64,000 nt of DNA from the NCBI GenBank assembly GCA_000320545.1, contig ADNK01003099.1, forward strand, positions 22,121-86,120, given 5' to 3'. The notes under the pieces are model-generated. The model made no database searches. It had not been told where the DNA came from and was given only the letters and a program-made list of their open reading frames with translations. The position numbers and the translations under genes were made by a program. Below are positions 9,521-21,209 of this stretch, piece after piece (within the stretch, counting starts at the first letter, position 1; each line of letters opens with the position of its first letter). The stretch comes from Bigelowiella natans CCMP2755. Its lineage: Eukaryota; Cercozoa; Chlorarachniophyceae.

Positions 9521-11584
9521 TCACCAATCTCCGGATAGTCTAAAACTACCACTATGTGCTGCAAATATGTGTAATTTTGCAAGAATTTTATCCGAAACAT
9601 GGTTGTAACGAACTTTCACATTTGGACGCAACGTCCAAAAGGCAGAGACATGCTCTTTTATGCAATCTTCATTTGCACTATCGTTAGTTCCTTGGTAGTT
9701 ATAATGCTGATCTTTTTGCATTTGCATCATTGGCTTCACTAAGACTCGATCTTTCGTCAGTTCTAACACCTCCGCCAGGACAGAATAAAACATTGATGGT
9801 GACGACGATGACGATGATGATAATTCTTGGAAGGGAATATGTACTTTTTGTACCCGTTTCAATTCTTTTGACAAAGGCCCTTTTGAAGATTGGATCTTCA
9901 CGCTGACTGTAGACCCGACGATAGGCTCACCATAACCACTAGATCGTTCAAGTCTAATGTCTCGCAGTGTTCGAAGTTCTCTTCTTAGCGCAAGTAGTGC
10001 ATGTGCACCACGGTCAGTGATTCCATTGCCGATAAGAGTGAGACTTTGAAGGTTGTATGTTGAGTTCGAGGTCTTTTCTTTCAAAAGTGCTCGGCATAAT
10101 TTGCGAATGCCACTATCCCCCAATTGCGTCCAGCTTAAATCTACGTGCTTTATAGGACAAGATTTGATAATATTAGCAATTAGAGGAGCAGCTTTAGGTC
10201 CTAGAGGATTTTGGGAAAGATCCAGCCGACGAAGTGCCGTGCCGGCCTCTTCAAGCACGAAGCTGATTTCCGATAGTTCTTTAGTTGATAGAAACATCCT
10301 TTTCAGACTTAGCTTTGAGCGACGACGGCCCGAATTCTCAAGCTCGTACAGTTTTGACCGTGTAAAATCCACCGCCTGGTGAGCCTTGGCTCGGCAAAAC
10401 TCCTTGCGTGCGGAGTGGATAGCTGGATGCGAATTCATGAACAATAACCATTTCAGACGGAATCTGATTCGGAGAGACTTTTTTTGCTGGTTTCTATAAT
10501 CTCGAGCTGCCGCATCCACCGATTGTCCCCCCCCTGCTCCTCCTTCAACCCGGGTGCTTGCAACTGTCCCCGGAGTTGCAGAGTCCATTGAAAGAAACCG
10601 AGTGCGGCGACGTCTGGTAGGGGTTGATACGACTGAATTTGACATGAATCTTCTTGTTTGTTCTATTCTGCAGCCTGAGGAATCGTATAGGCATATATGA
10701 TGATGATTCCTCTGTTTGAAATCGCCATCCACATTATTACTATCATCATGGGCCTGCTTCTCACTATCATACTCCACTGACGGCATTGGGGCATAATGTG
10801 CGTTGGGAGACGTCTTAGAGATAAGGCAATTGTTAATCGGAGGGCATTTCAAGGCCATTTCCTCGTCGCATACGACTGGATTATTCTCCAATCTACCGAC
10901 AGTACAGTCCTCCTTTTTGTGTCCTTTGCGGGCTAATTCACTTCCGTCATTGATGCTTCTTCCAAATGTTGCCGCTGCAAATTGCCTACTGACCATATTT
11001 CCATCATCCGTGTCGTTCCTTGATTTTTCCTCTTTAAATCTTGGAAGTGTGCCACAAGAATCATCAAATGCAGAAACTGCAAGTCCTGTAGTTGATGAGG
11101 TGGTGGATGTGCTTAAAGCTGATGATCGAGTGGCGGTTGGCCCGTTTGAATCGTCATACATGAGAGAATCATCATCCTTTTTCTCTACAGTGATACTTAT
11201 GGAGACTCTTTGCGAATTTATCGATTCAGGCTGTGAGTGCTGTTCTTTTCCGTGCTGTTGCCCTTGTTCTTTCAGCAATGACTTGATATCGTGTTGATGG
11301 AAATACGAATCATCTCTCATTCCGTCTATCTTGGCGATCGAATGCATTTTTTGAGCTGCGAGCTGTTTGTCTCTCCCCCTCTGTCTAACAATCCTCTTCA
11401 TCACTTGTGCACAGAAGGCAAGGACAATTGGGTTGTTGTGGTGGTGATCGACTAGTAGTGTGGAATAGTACGCGTAGTATCCAGAATCAAGGAGCTGTAG
11501 AATACTCAAAGGGGAGGCTGGGTGCTGAACATCGAATAAAGCAGCTGCGCCCGTCAACCAAGCAATGATTTTGAGCAGAAACAA
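9521..11584 (-). CDS. Leucine-rich-repeat (RNI-type) protein, 687 aa
   Basis: A single open frame, unusual here because neighbours are heavily split. The N-terminus is hydrophobic (about residues 1-20) and could be a signal anchor or part of a hidden domain. Residues about 90-400 are polar, low-complexity and rich in Ser and charged residues. Between about 430 and 560 there are LRRs of the ribonuclease-inhibitor type: L-D-L-S-x-N-x-L-G, V-D-L-S-W-T-Q-L-G-D-x-G and L-T-L-I-G-N-G-I-T-D-x-G. Such repeats normally form a protein-binding surface; the partner is unknown. The gene ends 3' to 3' with nothing downstream and lies 264 bp below the large membrane-protein gene on the same strand. Short introns inside the low-complexity part cannot be excluded. 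Confidence 0.65.
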   Translation of the reverse strand: MFLLKIIAWLTGAAALFDVQHPASPLSILQLLDSGYYAYYSTLLVDHHHNNPIVLAFCAQVMKRIVRQRGRDKQLAAQKMHSIAKIDGMRDDSYFHQHDIKSLLKEQGQQHGKEQHSQPESINSQRVSISITVEKKDDDSLMYDDSNGPTATRSSALSTSTTSSTTGLAVSAFDDSCGTLPRFKEEKSRNDTDDGNMVSRQFAAATFGRSINDGSELARKGHKKEDCTVGRLENNPVVCDEEMALKCPPINNCLISKTSPNAHYAPMPSVEYDSEKQAHDDSNNVDGDFKQRNHHHICLYDSSGCRIEQTRRFMSNSVVSTPTRRRRTRFLSMDSATPGTVASTRVEGGAGGGQSVDAAARDYRNQQKKSLRIRFRLKWLLFMNSHPAIHSARKEFCRAKAHQAVDFTRSKLYELENSGRRRSKLSLKRMFLSTKELSEISFVLEEAGTALRRLDLSQNPLGPKAAPLIANIIKSCPIKHVDLSWTQLGDSGIRKLCRALLKEKTSNSTYNLQSLTLIGNGITDRGAHALLALRRELRTLRDIRLERSSGYGEPIVGSTVSVKIQSSKGPLSKELKRVQKVHIPFQELSSSSSSSPSMFYSVLAEVLELTKDRVLVKPMMQMQKDQHYNYQGTNDSANEDCIKEHVSAFWTLRPNVKVRYNHVSDKILAKLHIFAAHSGSFRLSGDW

Positions 11585-11848
11585 CTCCAGAATTATCGAC
11601 CACCACCTTCATAAAGCGATTGATAGGACGGGGGAAGAAGGGGAAAACAAGCAAAGAACGAGAAGAAAAAAGAGAGTGAGAAAGGAGATCACTTTTATTT
11701 TAGAGTTCCAATGTAACACCAAAAATACAATTTCTTTTTCTACTCTTCGCTTATCAATCATGAGCCGCACAGTAGTTATGCTGCTGCTGCTGTCATCACC
11801 CTGCACCCTCTAAGACAAAATACTATATTGCAGCTGCCACTGCTACTC

Positions 11849-13241
11849 TTACATTGTGAATGAGAGGAAGGCAACAAAGCTATAAACGAGATTTCGTGAT
11901 ATGAAACCCTCGGACCCCCGGATACTGAAGACTTTGCGTCCAATCAAATACGACAGGTATTGTATAAGGAACAGTAGCGAGAGGCTGTAAAGGATATAAT
12001 TCACGACTGGATTGAAGACATGGGCTCGAAGGAACTTGATGAAGTACATCACTGCTACGAGCACGATGATCATTAGCGCGAGCCAGAAGGTGACCCAATA
12101 GAGCATGATGGTGTTGACCATCACCAACAATATCATCTTGATATTTCTGCAAAAAGACAATCGACACAAGCAACTAGATGAGGACGTGGCAGTGAGGACA
12201 AAAGCAGAGCAATGTCGGTGGGCTGTGGGTTGTTGCGGTCTCCCACTCACACACCCATCTCCGCGCATACAAATCCACTCAAACGGGCGCTGGTGCAGGA
12301 CACTGCCAACTACTACTTCTGCTACTACCCGTTGGCGCTGAAGACGTCCTGGGGATTAAACCAGTACTCTCCCCTCCTCAGCCGAAGGATGTGACGCTTG
12401 TACGCGTTGTAGAGCCGCAGGAGGAGGACCGAGCAGTTGAGGGCAGCAAGCATGGAGAGAAGCACTGCACGCTCGCTAATGATTCCCGTAATCATCGTAA
12501 CGGGCACTCCCTGAGTAGACTGAAGCCACGTCAGTGTGTATCCAGCCACATGAAACCCCACGGCCTTCATCGTGCCATCCATGATATACCGCGCTGGGGA
12601 AGGGTGATAGCGGAAGTCCACGGCTAGCATCTCGTCGTTGTCAAAGCTGCTTTGGAGTGAGTATGCGATCCAGTGGAGAAGTTGCACCCCTAATATCGCG
12701 CACACGACTATTATCACAGCCCCAGCCCCAAGGGAGGCGAGTAGCATCAGCGGGGAATAGTAGTAATCGAGTGGGTGCTGCTCGAGCCGGACAAAGCCAA
12801 GATCTAGCAGCACGTTCGCATACTTCTTCTCGGCGTTGAAGCGGTTGGTATGGTTCTTGGACATGTCAAAGGACTGTGGATGCGGGCTGATGGGCTCGTC
12901 TGCAAGGCGAATGACTGGTCTCCTCTTCTTCTGTTTACTGCTGTTTTGTTTTTTGTACTTGCCGAAGGCGGTGGTAGCAGTAGTAGTAGTAGTAGGAGAG
13001 GTGGAGGTAGTGGTGGTAGTTGTGGGACGCTGAGTCGATAGGGCCTGGTATTTGACGACGGCGTCATTGGATTTATTTTCTTGTGACGATTTCTGATTTC
13101 GAAATGATGATAACTGGGTGAGTGGCAAGGCGTGGATGAAAGGGTCAGAAACAAATAAACGGCGGAAATGATAAAGTTGCTACACACACCCCATTAACGA
13201 TAATAGCTGCGACATATTCACCACACACATACACACACACA

Positions 13242-13276
<35 letters not shown>

Positions 13277-13410
13277 CTCTGCGCCGTGCACATTCACAGT
13301 ATATTTATTATGTTCTCCTTAGGCACTCGCTCTACTTCCTCTTTTTCATTTTTGTTTCCCCCCCCCCCCCCCTTCTTTCTTCATTTTCTTTCTTCTTCCT
13401 CTCCTACTAT

Positions 13411-13448
<38 letters not shown>

Positions 13449-16021
13449 GAGCAGAGAGGTTGGGATTGGATCCAAATAATCGGTAATAGTATGAGCTATC
13501 AAATCCGTGTTGATCAGGAAAGTAGTCCCCATTGCCACCGCTACCACCACCACCACCCCCACTGCTGCTGTCTCTTAGATGATTTTCATGCGTGATGTAG
13601 ATGTAAGGAAACAGCCCGAGGAAGAGGCTAGGCCAGATCTTGATCACCTAATATTTTGATTTCTTGTTTGTTAATTCATTCCTGAGCGGCAATCTAAGCA
13701 TTGCTGCAACAACGGCCTTGGAATGGCGACGATGACAGAGAGCTCTGAGGAAGAAAACGGTGCGCGGCATGCTCAGGGGGAGGGGGGGTTATTATATAGT
13801 ATTACCGAATCGCCGCGACTCCTGATACAAAAGAGAGGGATGGGGGGGGTTTCATACTTGCCTGAATTCTTGTTAAAGACTAGCAACGCTGGGTCGAATC
13901 GCGCTGCGACATATAGCTCTGCGGCTGTGAGCCGTGCTTGAGCATAACCCATTCCTTGGGAAGCTTCGAGCTGTTGGTTCTGCTGCTGGTTCTGCTGCTG
14001 CTGCGGCTGTCGCTTTCCTTCACTCTCTGCGTATGGTGGAGGAAGAGGTGAGGGGGGCGGTGACGATGCCGAGTATCCCAAGGAAATGGGGAGAAAATGG
14101 GGCAAGGACGATGGTGGTGGCGAAAATATTGGAGAGAGGAATGGCATCGTGGGATCTTGGCTGCTGCTGGTAGTATCATTTGCTGATGATGAATTGAGCT
14201 CGGTCTTGCGACTTGAAGCTTGTGGGGAACCTCCTCCTAGCCCCCTATCGTCATCACGACGTATACTTGATATGCTGCACAGATCACCGCCGGAGGGGCA
14301 ACACGGCTTTATCGGAGTGCGCCTGTGCGCTCTCGCCGTGGTGTATTGCCGCCTTAGAAATTGATTCGTGTGAGGGTCGTCTTCGAGCGCTCGTTTGCCG
14401 ACGTTCAAAGGATGCGAATGCCGTTGTTGTTCGTGCTGCAGCCGGTTCTTCAGCTTCCTGTTGCGTGGCGCTTGAGCCAAGAGAGTGTGTTCCATGTAGT
14501 AGAAGGGAAGACTGATAGACATGAAGGCAAAAATCGTCACCATCCATAGCCTCTGCCCGTAGCAGGACGTTAGCGTGCAAGAGTTGGTGAGGATCACTGC
14601 GAAAACAGTGAATACCATCAGGACGAAGAGAACAGGCATCCACACGGAAGGATCAAGATGAACGAGCTTCAGGTAAAACAGCCGCAAACGGTGCTTGCAA
14701 GCGGAGACGATGCGAGCGAGCACTCTTCGGAGGTGCAGCTTTATCGTGCGAAAGTAGAAGTGGATGCCAGCCAGGAGGAGGAGGAGGAAAAGGAAGGAAA
14801 TGATGATGGTCAGGGGGAGGTTGAGGGTGGATATCACCCCCAGGGCCATCGTGAGCCCAGCATAGGCAATGTAAATGAGCGCGGTTGCAAGATCTAGCGA
14901 GATTCTGATGCCGGCCTCTTCGCAAGTCTTCGCCAAACGAGCGGAATGGAACCCAAACAGGCCAAAGGCCTCTCCCGTCATCATCGCCGTGGTACCGGCG
15001 AAAATGAAAGAAAAATAGGAATAGCTGCGCAGGGAGTTGAACGAGACGCCAAGCAGCGTGGAGACCAGGAGCAAAGCTACAGGCGTCCTTGTGACGACCA
15101 AGGAGGGGGAGGGAGAGGGGGAGGAAGAGGAGGACGAAGAAGAAGAGGAGATGAACCCCCACGAATGAATGAGCGTGCAGCTGAGCGTCTGTGCGATTAA
15201 CAAGGCGAGGGCATAGCAGTGTAGCTGAGGCTGTATATCGATGGATCGCTCTACCACGACCCAAATCCCCACGAAGCAAGGAAGGTCTACGAGGAGGAGA
15301 ATGTGCATCAACTCGCACCGGTGCTGACTCCAGCCGTAGTAGCTTGGCAGCCAGAACACGTAAGCGGCGACTGTGAGTAGCAGCATGACGGGGATGCGAG
15401 GAGTGTCGGCTTCATGTGTCTCTCGGCCTTCCAAGTAGGTGAAGAACACCCGCACAGGAGAAAGCCACGATGCGTGCACGACTCGGTGCAACACGCGCTG
15501 CAGCGCGACGAGGAATACGGCGAGTTTGATGACGCTCCGAGCCATTCCTTCGTCGTTGCGGCTCTGCCTCTCCTTGACACACGCACGGACTATCACTCTG
15601 AAAAGCAGCAGCGCGACGAGGACACCCACGAGTACACCGGGAAGCAGGACGATCATAGTATAGCTCGGCACAACATCACGGCAGTCTCCCTTCGGCGTGA
15701 GGTCCCCCCCAATCATCAGATTCACCAGAAACTCGACCCAGTCATAGGGGGTGCACACGGAGTCCATGAGGTAGTACATCACGGAGAGGATTCCCCAGAA
15801 GTAAACAAGGCAGACCAGCCACCAGGCTACCATGCTCGGCCACGTGTGGTGCGCCGGCATTGCGTTTGCTATCATGAGAGGAATGGCAAGGATCCACATC
15901 AAGGCGAAGACCGCTAGGAAGTTGTTACTGAGCCATACGGAGAGCGAGTCGAGAGGGTGGATTGCCGCGTACCTAGGAGGAGGACAGCAGGGGTGTGATC
16001 ATGTTCGTGAACCGATTGGGG

Positions 16022-16094
<73 letters not shown>

Positions 16095-17859
16095 GGCACT
16101 TGAAGGACAAATTTTGATATGTGGATGATCTACTAGTAGTGATGGTGGTGAATACCTTGTCCCACCGACACTTATATTGAGTGTTGTCCCAACGAAGACG
16201 AGCTGCTCATTGCTTGTGAATGGAAGAGGGTTGACGCCACTGAAGAAAGGAACTCGCTCATGACCGCTAGCAAGAGAAGCTTGCTGATGCAACAGTACTG
16301 AGCACACGTCTCCCACTTGGTTATAAGTGGAATTGTCGGTGATTTTCGGTCGTGGGATTTGCCATATCTCTGCTTTTTTTCCGAGTACAAATAGCTCTAA
16401 TTGGACGCTGCCCTGCGGAGCATCCCACACAACTCCATCAACACAACTAAAGTTCTGCATTCCGCCGCCAGTATCATTGTCACTAGCGCTACCATCACCA
16501 GTTTCATCATCATCGTCGTCACCCATTGAAACGAATTGGTCGAAGGTGAGAACGGCGAGTTGGAATTGTCCTCGAGGCCCAAGTTGTTGTGTGGTGAGGG
16601 GCGGGGCAGCAGACGAGTCGTTGGATGCTGCTAGCAGCACGCGATTAGCCGCCTGCAGACCTCCCATGTGCTCGATGAACTCGGGTTCCCATTCCACCCA
16701 CACGGCGAACCTAACAGCAGCTTGGAAGCTGGATAAATCGATCGGTATTGGCCCCTCCCCGAGCACGAAGACCTTGCAGCTTTTAAGAGGGGAGCGCACT
16801 TCCACCCAGGTCACTGCTGCTACGGGATTGCTGCTGCCACTAGCAAGCTCTCGAGCCGGCATGTTGGATACCATATATGCGAGCAATACGTAGGAGGACG
16901 AACCGGGGCCGCTGGTAAACGCCGTGTTGAAGCAAGCGAGGCCGTCGTTATTAGTCACTTGCTGCACCAGAAACCCCCCCCCCCTCTTGACCTGGACGCT
17001 CTCCGTCTCAAACTTCTCCAGGGGGGCCTGCACGATGTTGTCGTAGTTCCCGTGCATCCACACGGAGAAGAAGAACTCCATGTCGTTGCGGTAGGTGTCG
17101 CTCTCGCCGAAGAAGATACTGAACCCCTCGGAATAGAGTTTCAGGAGCCCTTGCTGATACAAGGACAAGATGTCCTGGCTAAGAACCTCCTGCGTGATAT
17201 TATCTGTCCGACCGAGACGATAAGCACCGATCTGAACAACTAGATTCTCAGCCTTAGTTGTCTCCCCATCTACAGATACTCTGGAAGATACAAGACAGCA
17301 GGGGCAATATAGAAGGGTGCGGAGGGGGGGGGGGGGGGGGAGAATGAGTGTGCATCAAGACTCTTTAATGATAATATTAAAGACGGTACACACGATAACA
17401 AGCACTCATAATAAGGGGGCGGGCCACTCACAACAGCAGCAGTCAAAACCTTGCTTCGACGCAAGTCTGGACGGTATCATTTGCGTTTCCATAAATCCAG
17501 ACAGAGCGGCTCTGAGGCTGCTTGGAGACCGATAATTGATAGATCGTGTCCGGGAGCGTAACATTAGAAGCATCACCAGCTGTGCTGTTGGTTGGGAAGA
17601 GCTGGCATTGGAATAAAACGGTGCCGTTTATCAGCACCGCACGGTGGTTCTCTATCTTCTCTGAGCCTGATTTGAGCGGAGGAATTTGTTAATACTCAAT
17701 GACAGTTGATTGACCATGACTTTTGACAACGAAGCAATGACTGATCGAAACAGTGAATTCTGTTGCTATTTGCTTAGTAGCTATGGGTAAGCATCAGTAT
17801 TCTTGAATATTCTTTGCATCTTTGCCCCTTCTTGCTTACCTCCTCTCTCAAACCTTTTT

Positions 17860-17901
<42 letters not shown>

Positions 17902-18579
17902 TTACTCTCTTTCTCTCTCTCCCTCCCACTCCCCCCCTCCCCCCCCGATATAGTAATCGGTTCTATTTCACAACTTTGAACGCATTTCCTGTGGCCAGCT
18001 TCTTCACCGAATGGGTCATGGTTGGTGACGTGCACGCACACCTCTGTTCCAAGCGCTTGTGTAATTGCATGTTGGCTTATGTCCCCAGGATAGGAGGCAG
18101 CAACGCCATTTCTATCTGCCGGGGGAGGGGGGATTGGGTGCGACATGAAGGCGTTGTCACCGCAATCACATCCAACAACGGCATGGAGGCTCATTGGCGG
18201 AGTAGCAGGGAATACAAACGCGAAATCTTCGATATCCAAAAGTAGGGGGGTCGCTTCTTCGCCAGGATTTTCGTAGTCGCGGACATTTCCGCTGTTGCGA
18301 TCAATGCAGTCGGTATGCATCACCCACTCCATTCTTACATCCTGGCTTATTGTCCAACGTGCTGTGCCATCAGATGCTTGAAGATTGTCGCGGATAAGTA
18401 GACTTCGTATTCCCTTTTTACAAAGCATGAGCTTCGAGAGAGAGGGGCAGCTGCCCCCACTAGCCTCTTCGATGTCTATTAAGCAGATCTGGGCTCCAGA
18501 ATTCACATTGTAGCAGCAAGCAATATATTGGAGATGGAGGGGGGGAGGGAATTGGCCTGCAGCACGAGTCGTAGTACTG

Positions 18580-18610
<31 letters not shown>

Positions 18611-19096
18611 CTGCTGCTGCTGTGTAGGTAGTGTTCGGAGCATACGGGTTCATAGTGCGGCATGTTGTTGTCTGGGTTGGCTTCAATGTAAGAGCACATG
18701 TACAGCCCTCCACGGGAGCCTTTCTACGATCCAGGATTACCGATTCCAAACCTATCATTTTCGAAGCAAACGCGTGCAGCATGAGTGAGACGCTCATCAG
18801 CTGCACCCATGGCATTATGGTGCGAAACCCAAAAAACCGGCATGTGCAACAAAATACCCGGTCCGAAAAACCCAATCACCTTGATTCGTGCCGACACTGA
18901 AAAAGTGAGCTTCCGACTTGACGAAGTCTTGATAGTAGGGCTTTGCAACTTGTGTGATGCCAGTGTTTGGCGGGTATCTCTCAACCGTAGCAGGGAGGAA
19001 CGTGAAATAAGCGCTGGTACAAATGACGAAGGCGAACATTAGTAATACGAGTAGACGGGACATAACCCTATCACTGGATAAATCTAGACACCGCAT
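11849..19096 (-). CDS. Large polytopic membrane protein with N-terminal ectodomain (about 10 exons)
   Basis: Read on the minus strand, exons are about: 18880-19096 (start at 19096 or 19063), 18741-18800, 18646-18707, an exon from 18488 to about 17990, 17451-17666, 16156-17280, about 13858-15972, 13444-13647, 12329 to about 13110, and 11849-12146. The first exon has a signal-anchor (M-S-R-L-L-V-L-L-M-F-A-F-V). The next exons encode a Cys-containing region with several N-x-S/T sites, consistent with an exposed domain. From 15.97 kb down there are at least ten hydrophobic segments, then a long cytosolic-looking low-complexity loop, and then more membrane segments to the stop at 11849. I do not recognise the family. 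The 33-60 nt intron near 18.71 kb, the donor near 13858 (GT, or GC at 13861) and the intron near 17.9 kb are the weakest joints. Confidence 0.6.
13246..13444. repeat. Intronic microsatellite cluster
   Basis: (TA)n at 13246-13275, a C run at 13358-13372 and (CTA)n at 13408-13444, all within one intron of the membrane-protein gene. The (CTA)n tract abuts the donor on the minus strand. Confidence 0.8.
16024..16094. repeat. Compound (TA)n(TG)n(AG)n microsatellite
   Basis: Three dinucleotide runs joined end to end (16024-16057, 16057-16080, 16081-16094), inside an intron of the membrane-protein gene. Confidence 0.85.
17324..17340. repeat. G17 homopolymer
   Basis: Lies in the intron just upstream of the membrane-protein exon that ends at 17280. 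Confidence 0.8.
17864..17895. repeat. (TC)n microsatellite
   Basis: About 16 units; intronic on the minus-strand gene. Confidence 0.8.
18580..18620. repeat. (GTA)n(GCT)n microsatellite
   Basis: Trinucleotide run inside an intron of the membrane-protein gene. It gives false poly-Thr, poly-Ser and poly-Tyr frames. Confidence 0.75.
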
Positions 19097-19291
19097 ACGA
19101 TTGGAGTCGACGTATCTTCCTGCCTCTTGCTTCTCGGTGGGGGGGGGGGGGGGGGCAGGAGGCATAGGACCAGAAGCTTGAATAGAGCCCTCAGGCAATT
19201 CCCGGATTTTTTGGTCGCTGCCTGCCCAATGGCTGTCGCTGTGTCTTTCTTTCGTATAAAACTTTACTGTATTGCTCTCCATATAAAACAT

Positions 19292-21209
19292 GAAAGCTAC
19301 CTACAGGGTTACGATATGTATTGTTTAAGGGACGCGGAGAGCATTCTGTTTGGGCTGCATTGTTGATACTTGTCCTATACCGACATTAATTCTAAACATA
19401 ATAGGTTGTTAGATATTAATGAGTTATCATTAATGCTAGACCATAACAATTCCTAGCAGCATCGGCGAAAGCAGATAGAAATATCGGATGTTCTGCATTT
19501 GATAGGATTGAACATTTAATGAATTAAAGGCGAATCAGGTACTTCTTTCAGAGAATATTAATCAGGCAGTGTTATTTAAATCAGTCTTTCAAAACTGATC
19601 GAATGATTATTGAGGGCTATAGATTTTTATTTTAAATAAGCTGTAAAGCTCCGACTCATTGCTTCAAAAGTCGTTCATGAATTGATATAACATCGCCTTG
19701 CGAAACGAATGTGCTTCAATATAATACCAGCCCGGCCTCGCTTGCCGCAAATTTGTAGAATGCAATCATTACATACATAAATCTGCAAAAATAACAGTTA
19801 ATGAGAATGAGATCAGAATCTCGAAATGAAAGTGATATGGGAATTCAATGGAGAATAGAGCTGAACGCTCCTTAGAAAATATTATTGACGATGTCTACGA
19901 ATTTTCATGATCTTCTAATTTTGGGGATATTTTCGAATGAATTAGGGTTTAATTATCAGAATGTCTACCCGACTGACGAGAGAGCGAGCAGAAGTCTGGC
20001 TAGACGGCTTCTCCGAAATATGTCTTCGAAATACAGCCATCGGCCCTGAGCTTGCGCTCGAAACCCCTCGCAACACCGATTACATCGGTACATTAGAATA
20101 GCCGAATCGACACCGAAATAATCGTGCGTAACTCTATCCTCATTGGTAGACCTGTAACCACAACCCGGTTAAGCGTCAATACACACAATTTCTTCTCTTC
20201 GGAACGAACACCAGCGAGGCGACGGGCAAACGTTTCTGCAAGGACGCTAAAGTCAACTATCTGCTCCCACCAACCCTCTGTGTTTTGCGCAACGATTTCA
20301 TTTCTTTCATCAAGAGCTGCAAAAATTTCTTACCTCGTCCATACTCGATCCTATGTCAGGGTGTCCCCTTCGGCTGCCACTTCGTCCACGAGGGTGTCCC
20401 TTTCGGCTGGGTAGTTTAGAAGTCTAAGTGAAGTCGCTGATAAGTTATTCCCATTATTTTTAATCCTGCGACAATGAAATCAGCTTGCACATTTTGGTAA
20501 ATCGGCATGCACCGGAAGGAACCGATGAGAACTTCGGGCAGGATAGAAAAAGTGCCCGGAACTTACGACAAGGGATTGCTGCAGTCGCAGAGGAAAATAA
20601 GCGTTTATCTTTAAATTTAAAGCAGGTTTTGAATGTTCGATGACGTTCTTCCAATATCCCCTTTAAGAATGTCCTCCATTAAGCAGATGCACAGATGTGC
20701 TTTTCAAAAAGAGGCAACTCCCATGGTTCAACTACGTACGACAATGGATAATGATAAATTTAGGCGGAAAGTAGCATTCCCGTAGACCTTCGGCAACCAG
20801 CAGTCAAATCTGAAAAAATTGGAAGGGGTGTGTGGCGGCTTGCCCACACGCCCGAAGCGCAATTCTCTAATGATGTTCGCCAATTCTTCTAAGGTTCGAT
20901 CTACATCTTCTACAGCCTTTGCATCGTTTCATATGTCTAAAAACATGTGAATGGTAGTCTTGCGTTTAGATACCGATGCGTGTCCACTATGAATCATCAT
21001 GAGAAAACCCGTGCATGTTTTTCCAAAATAAGTGTTGGGCTATTTTGTTAGTTATAGTTTGGAAAGTTGAGAGTGCCTTTTGTTCCGAAATGGGAACGAT
21101 TTTAAAATGAGTGTGCGGAGCTTTGTTGGATCACCACGCTGCATCTGCAGCTCGCATGGTAAAAGGGACATTCCGACTCATGTCCTTGGCTATTTTCACC
21201 AATAAATAG
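19292..21209. other. Intergenic region between divergent genes
   Basis: AT-rich DNA with no exon I can support. Two copies of a 19-bp motif (AGGGTGTCCCYTTCGGCTG) lie 33 bp apart at 20358 and 20391. Both flanking genes point away, so their promoters should lie here. Confidence 0.5.

Noticed and set aside
20124-20414. Open frame with a repeated R-V-S-x-S-A motif
   Set aside because: It starts only from a non-ATG or distant codon, has no splice context, and its repeat is explained by a 19-bp DNA duplication.
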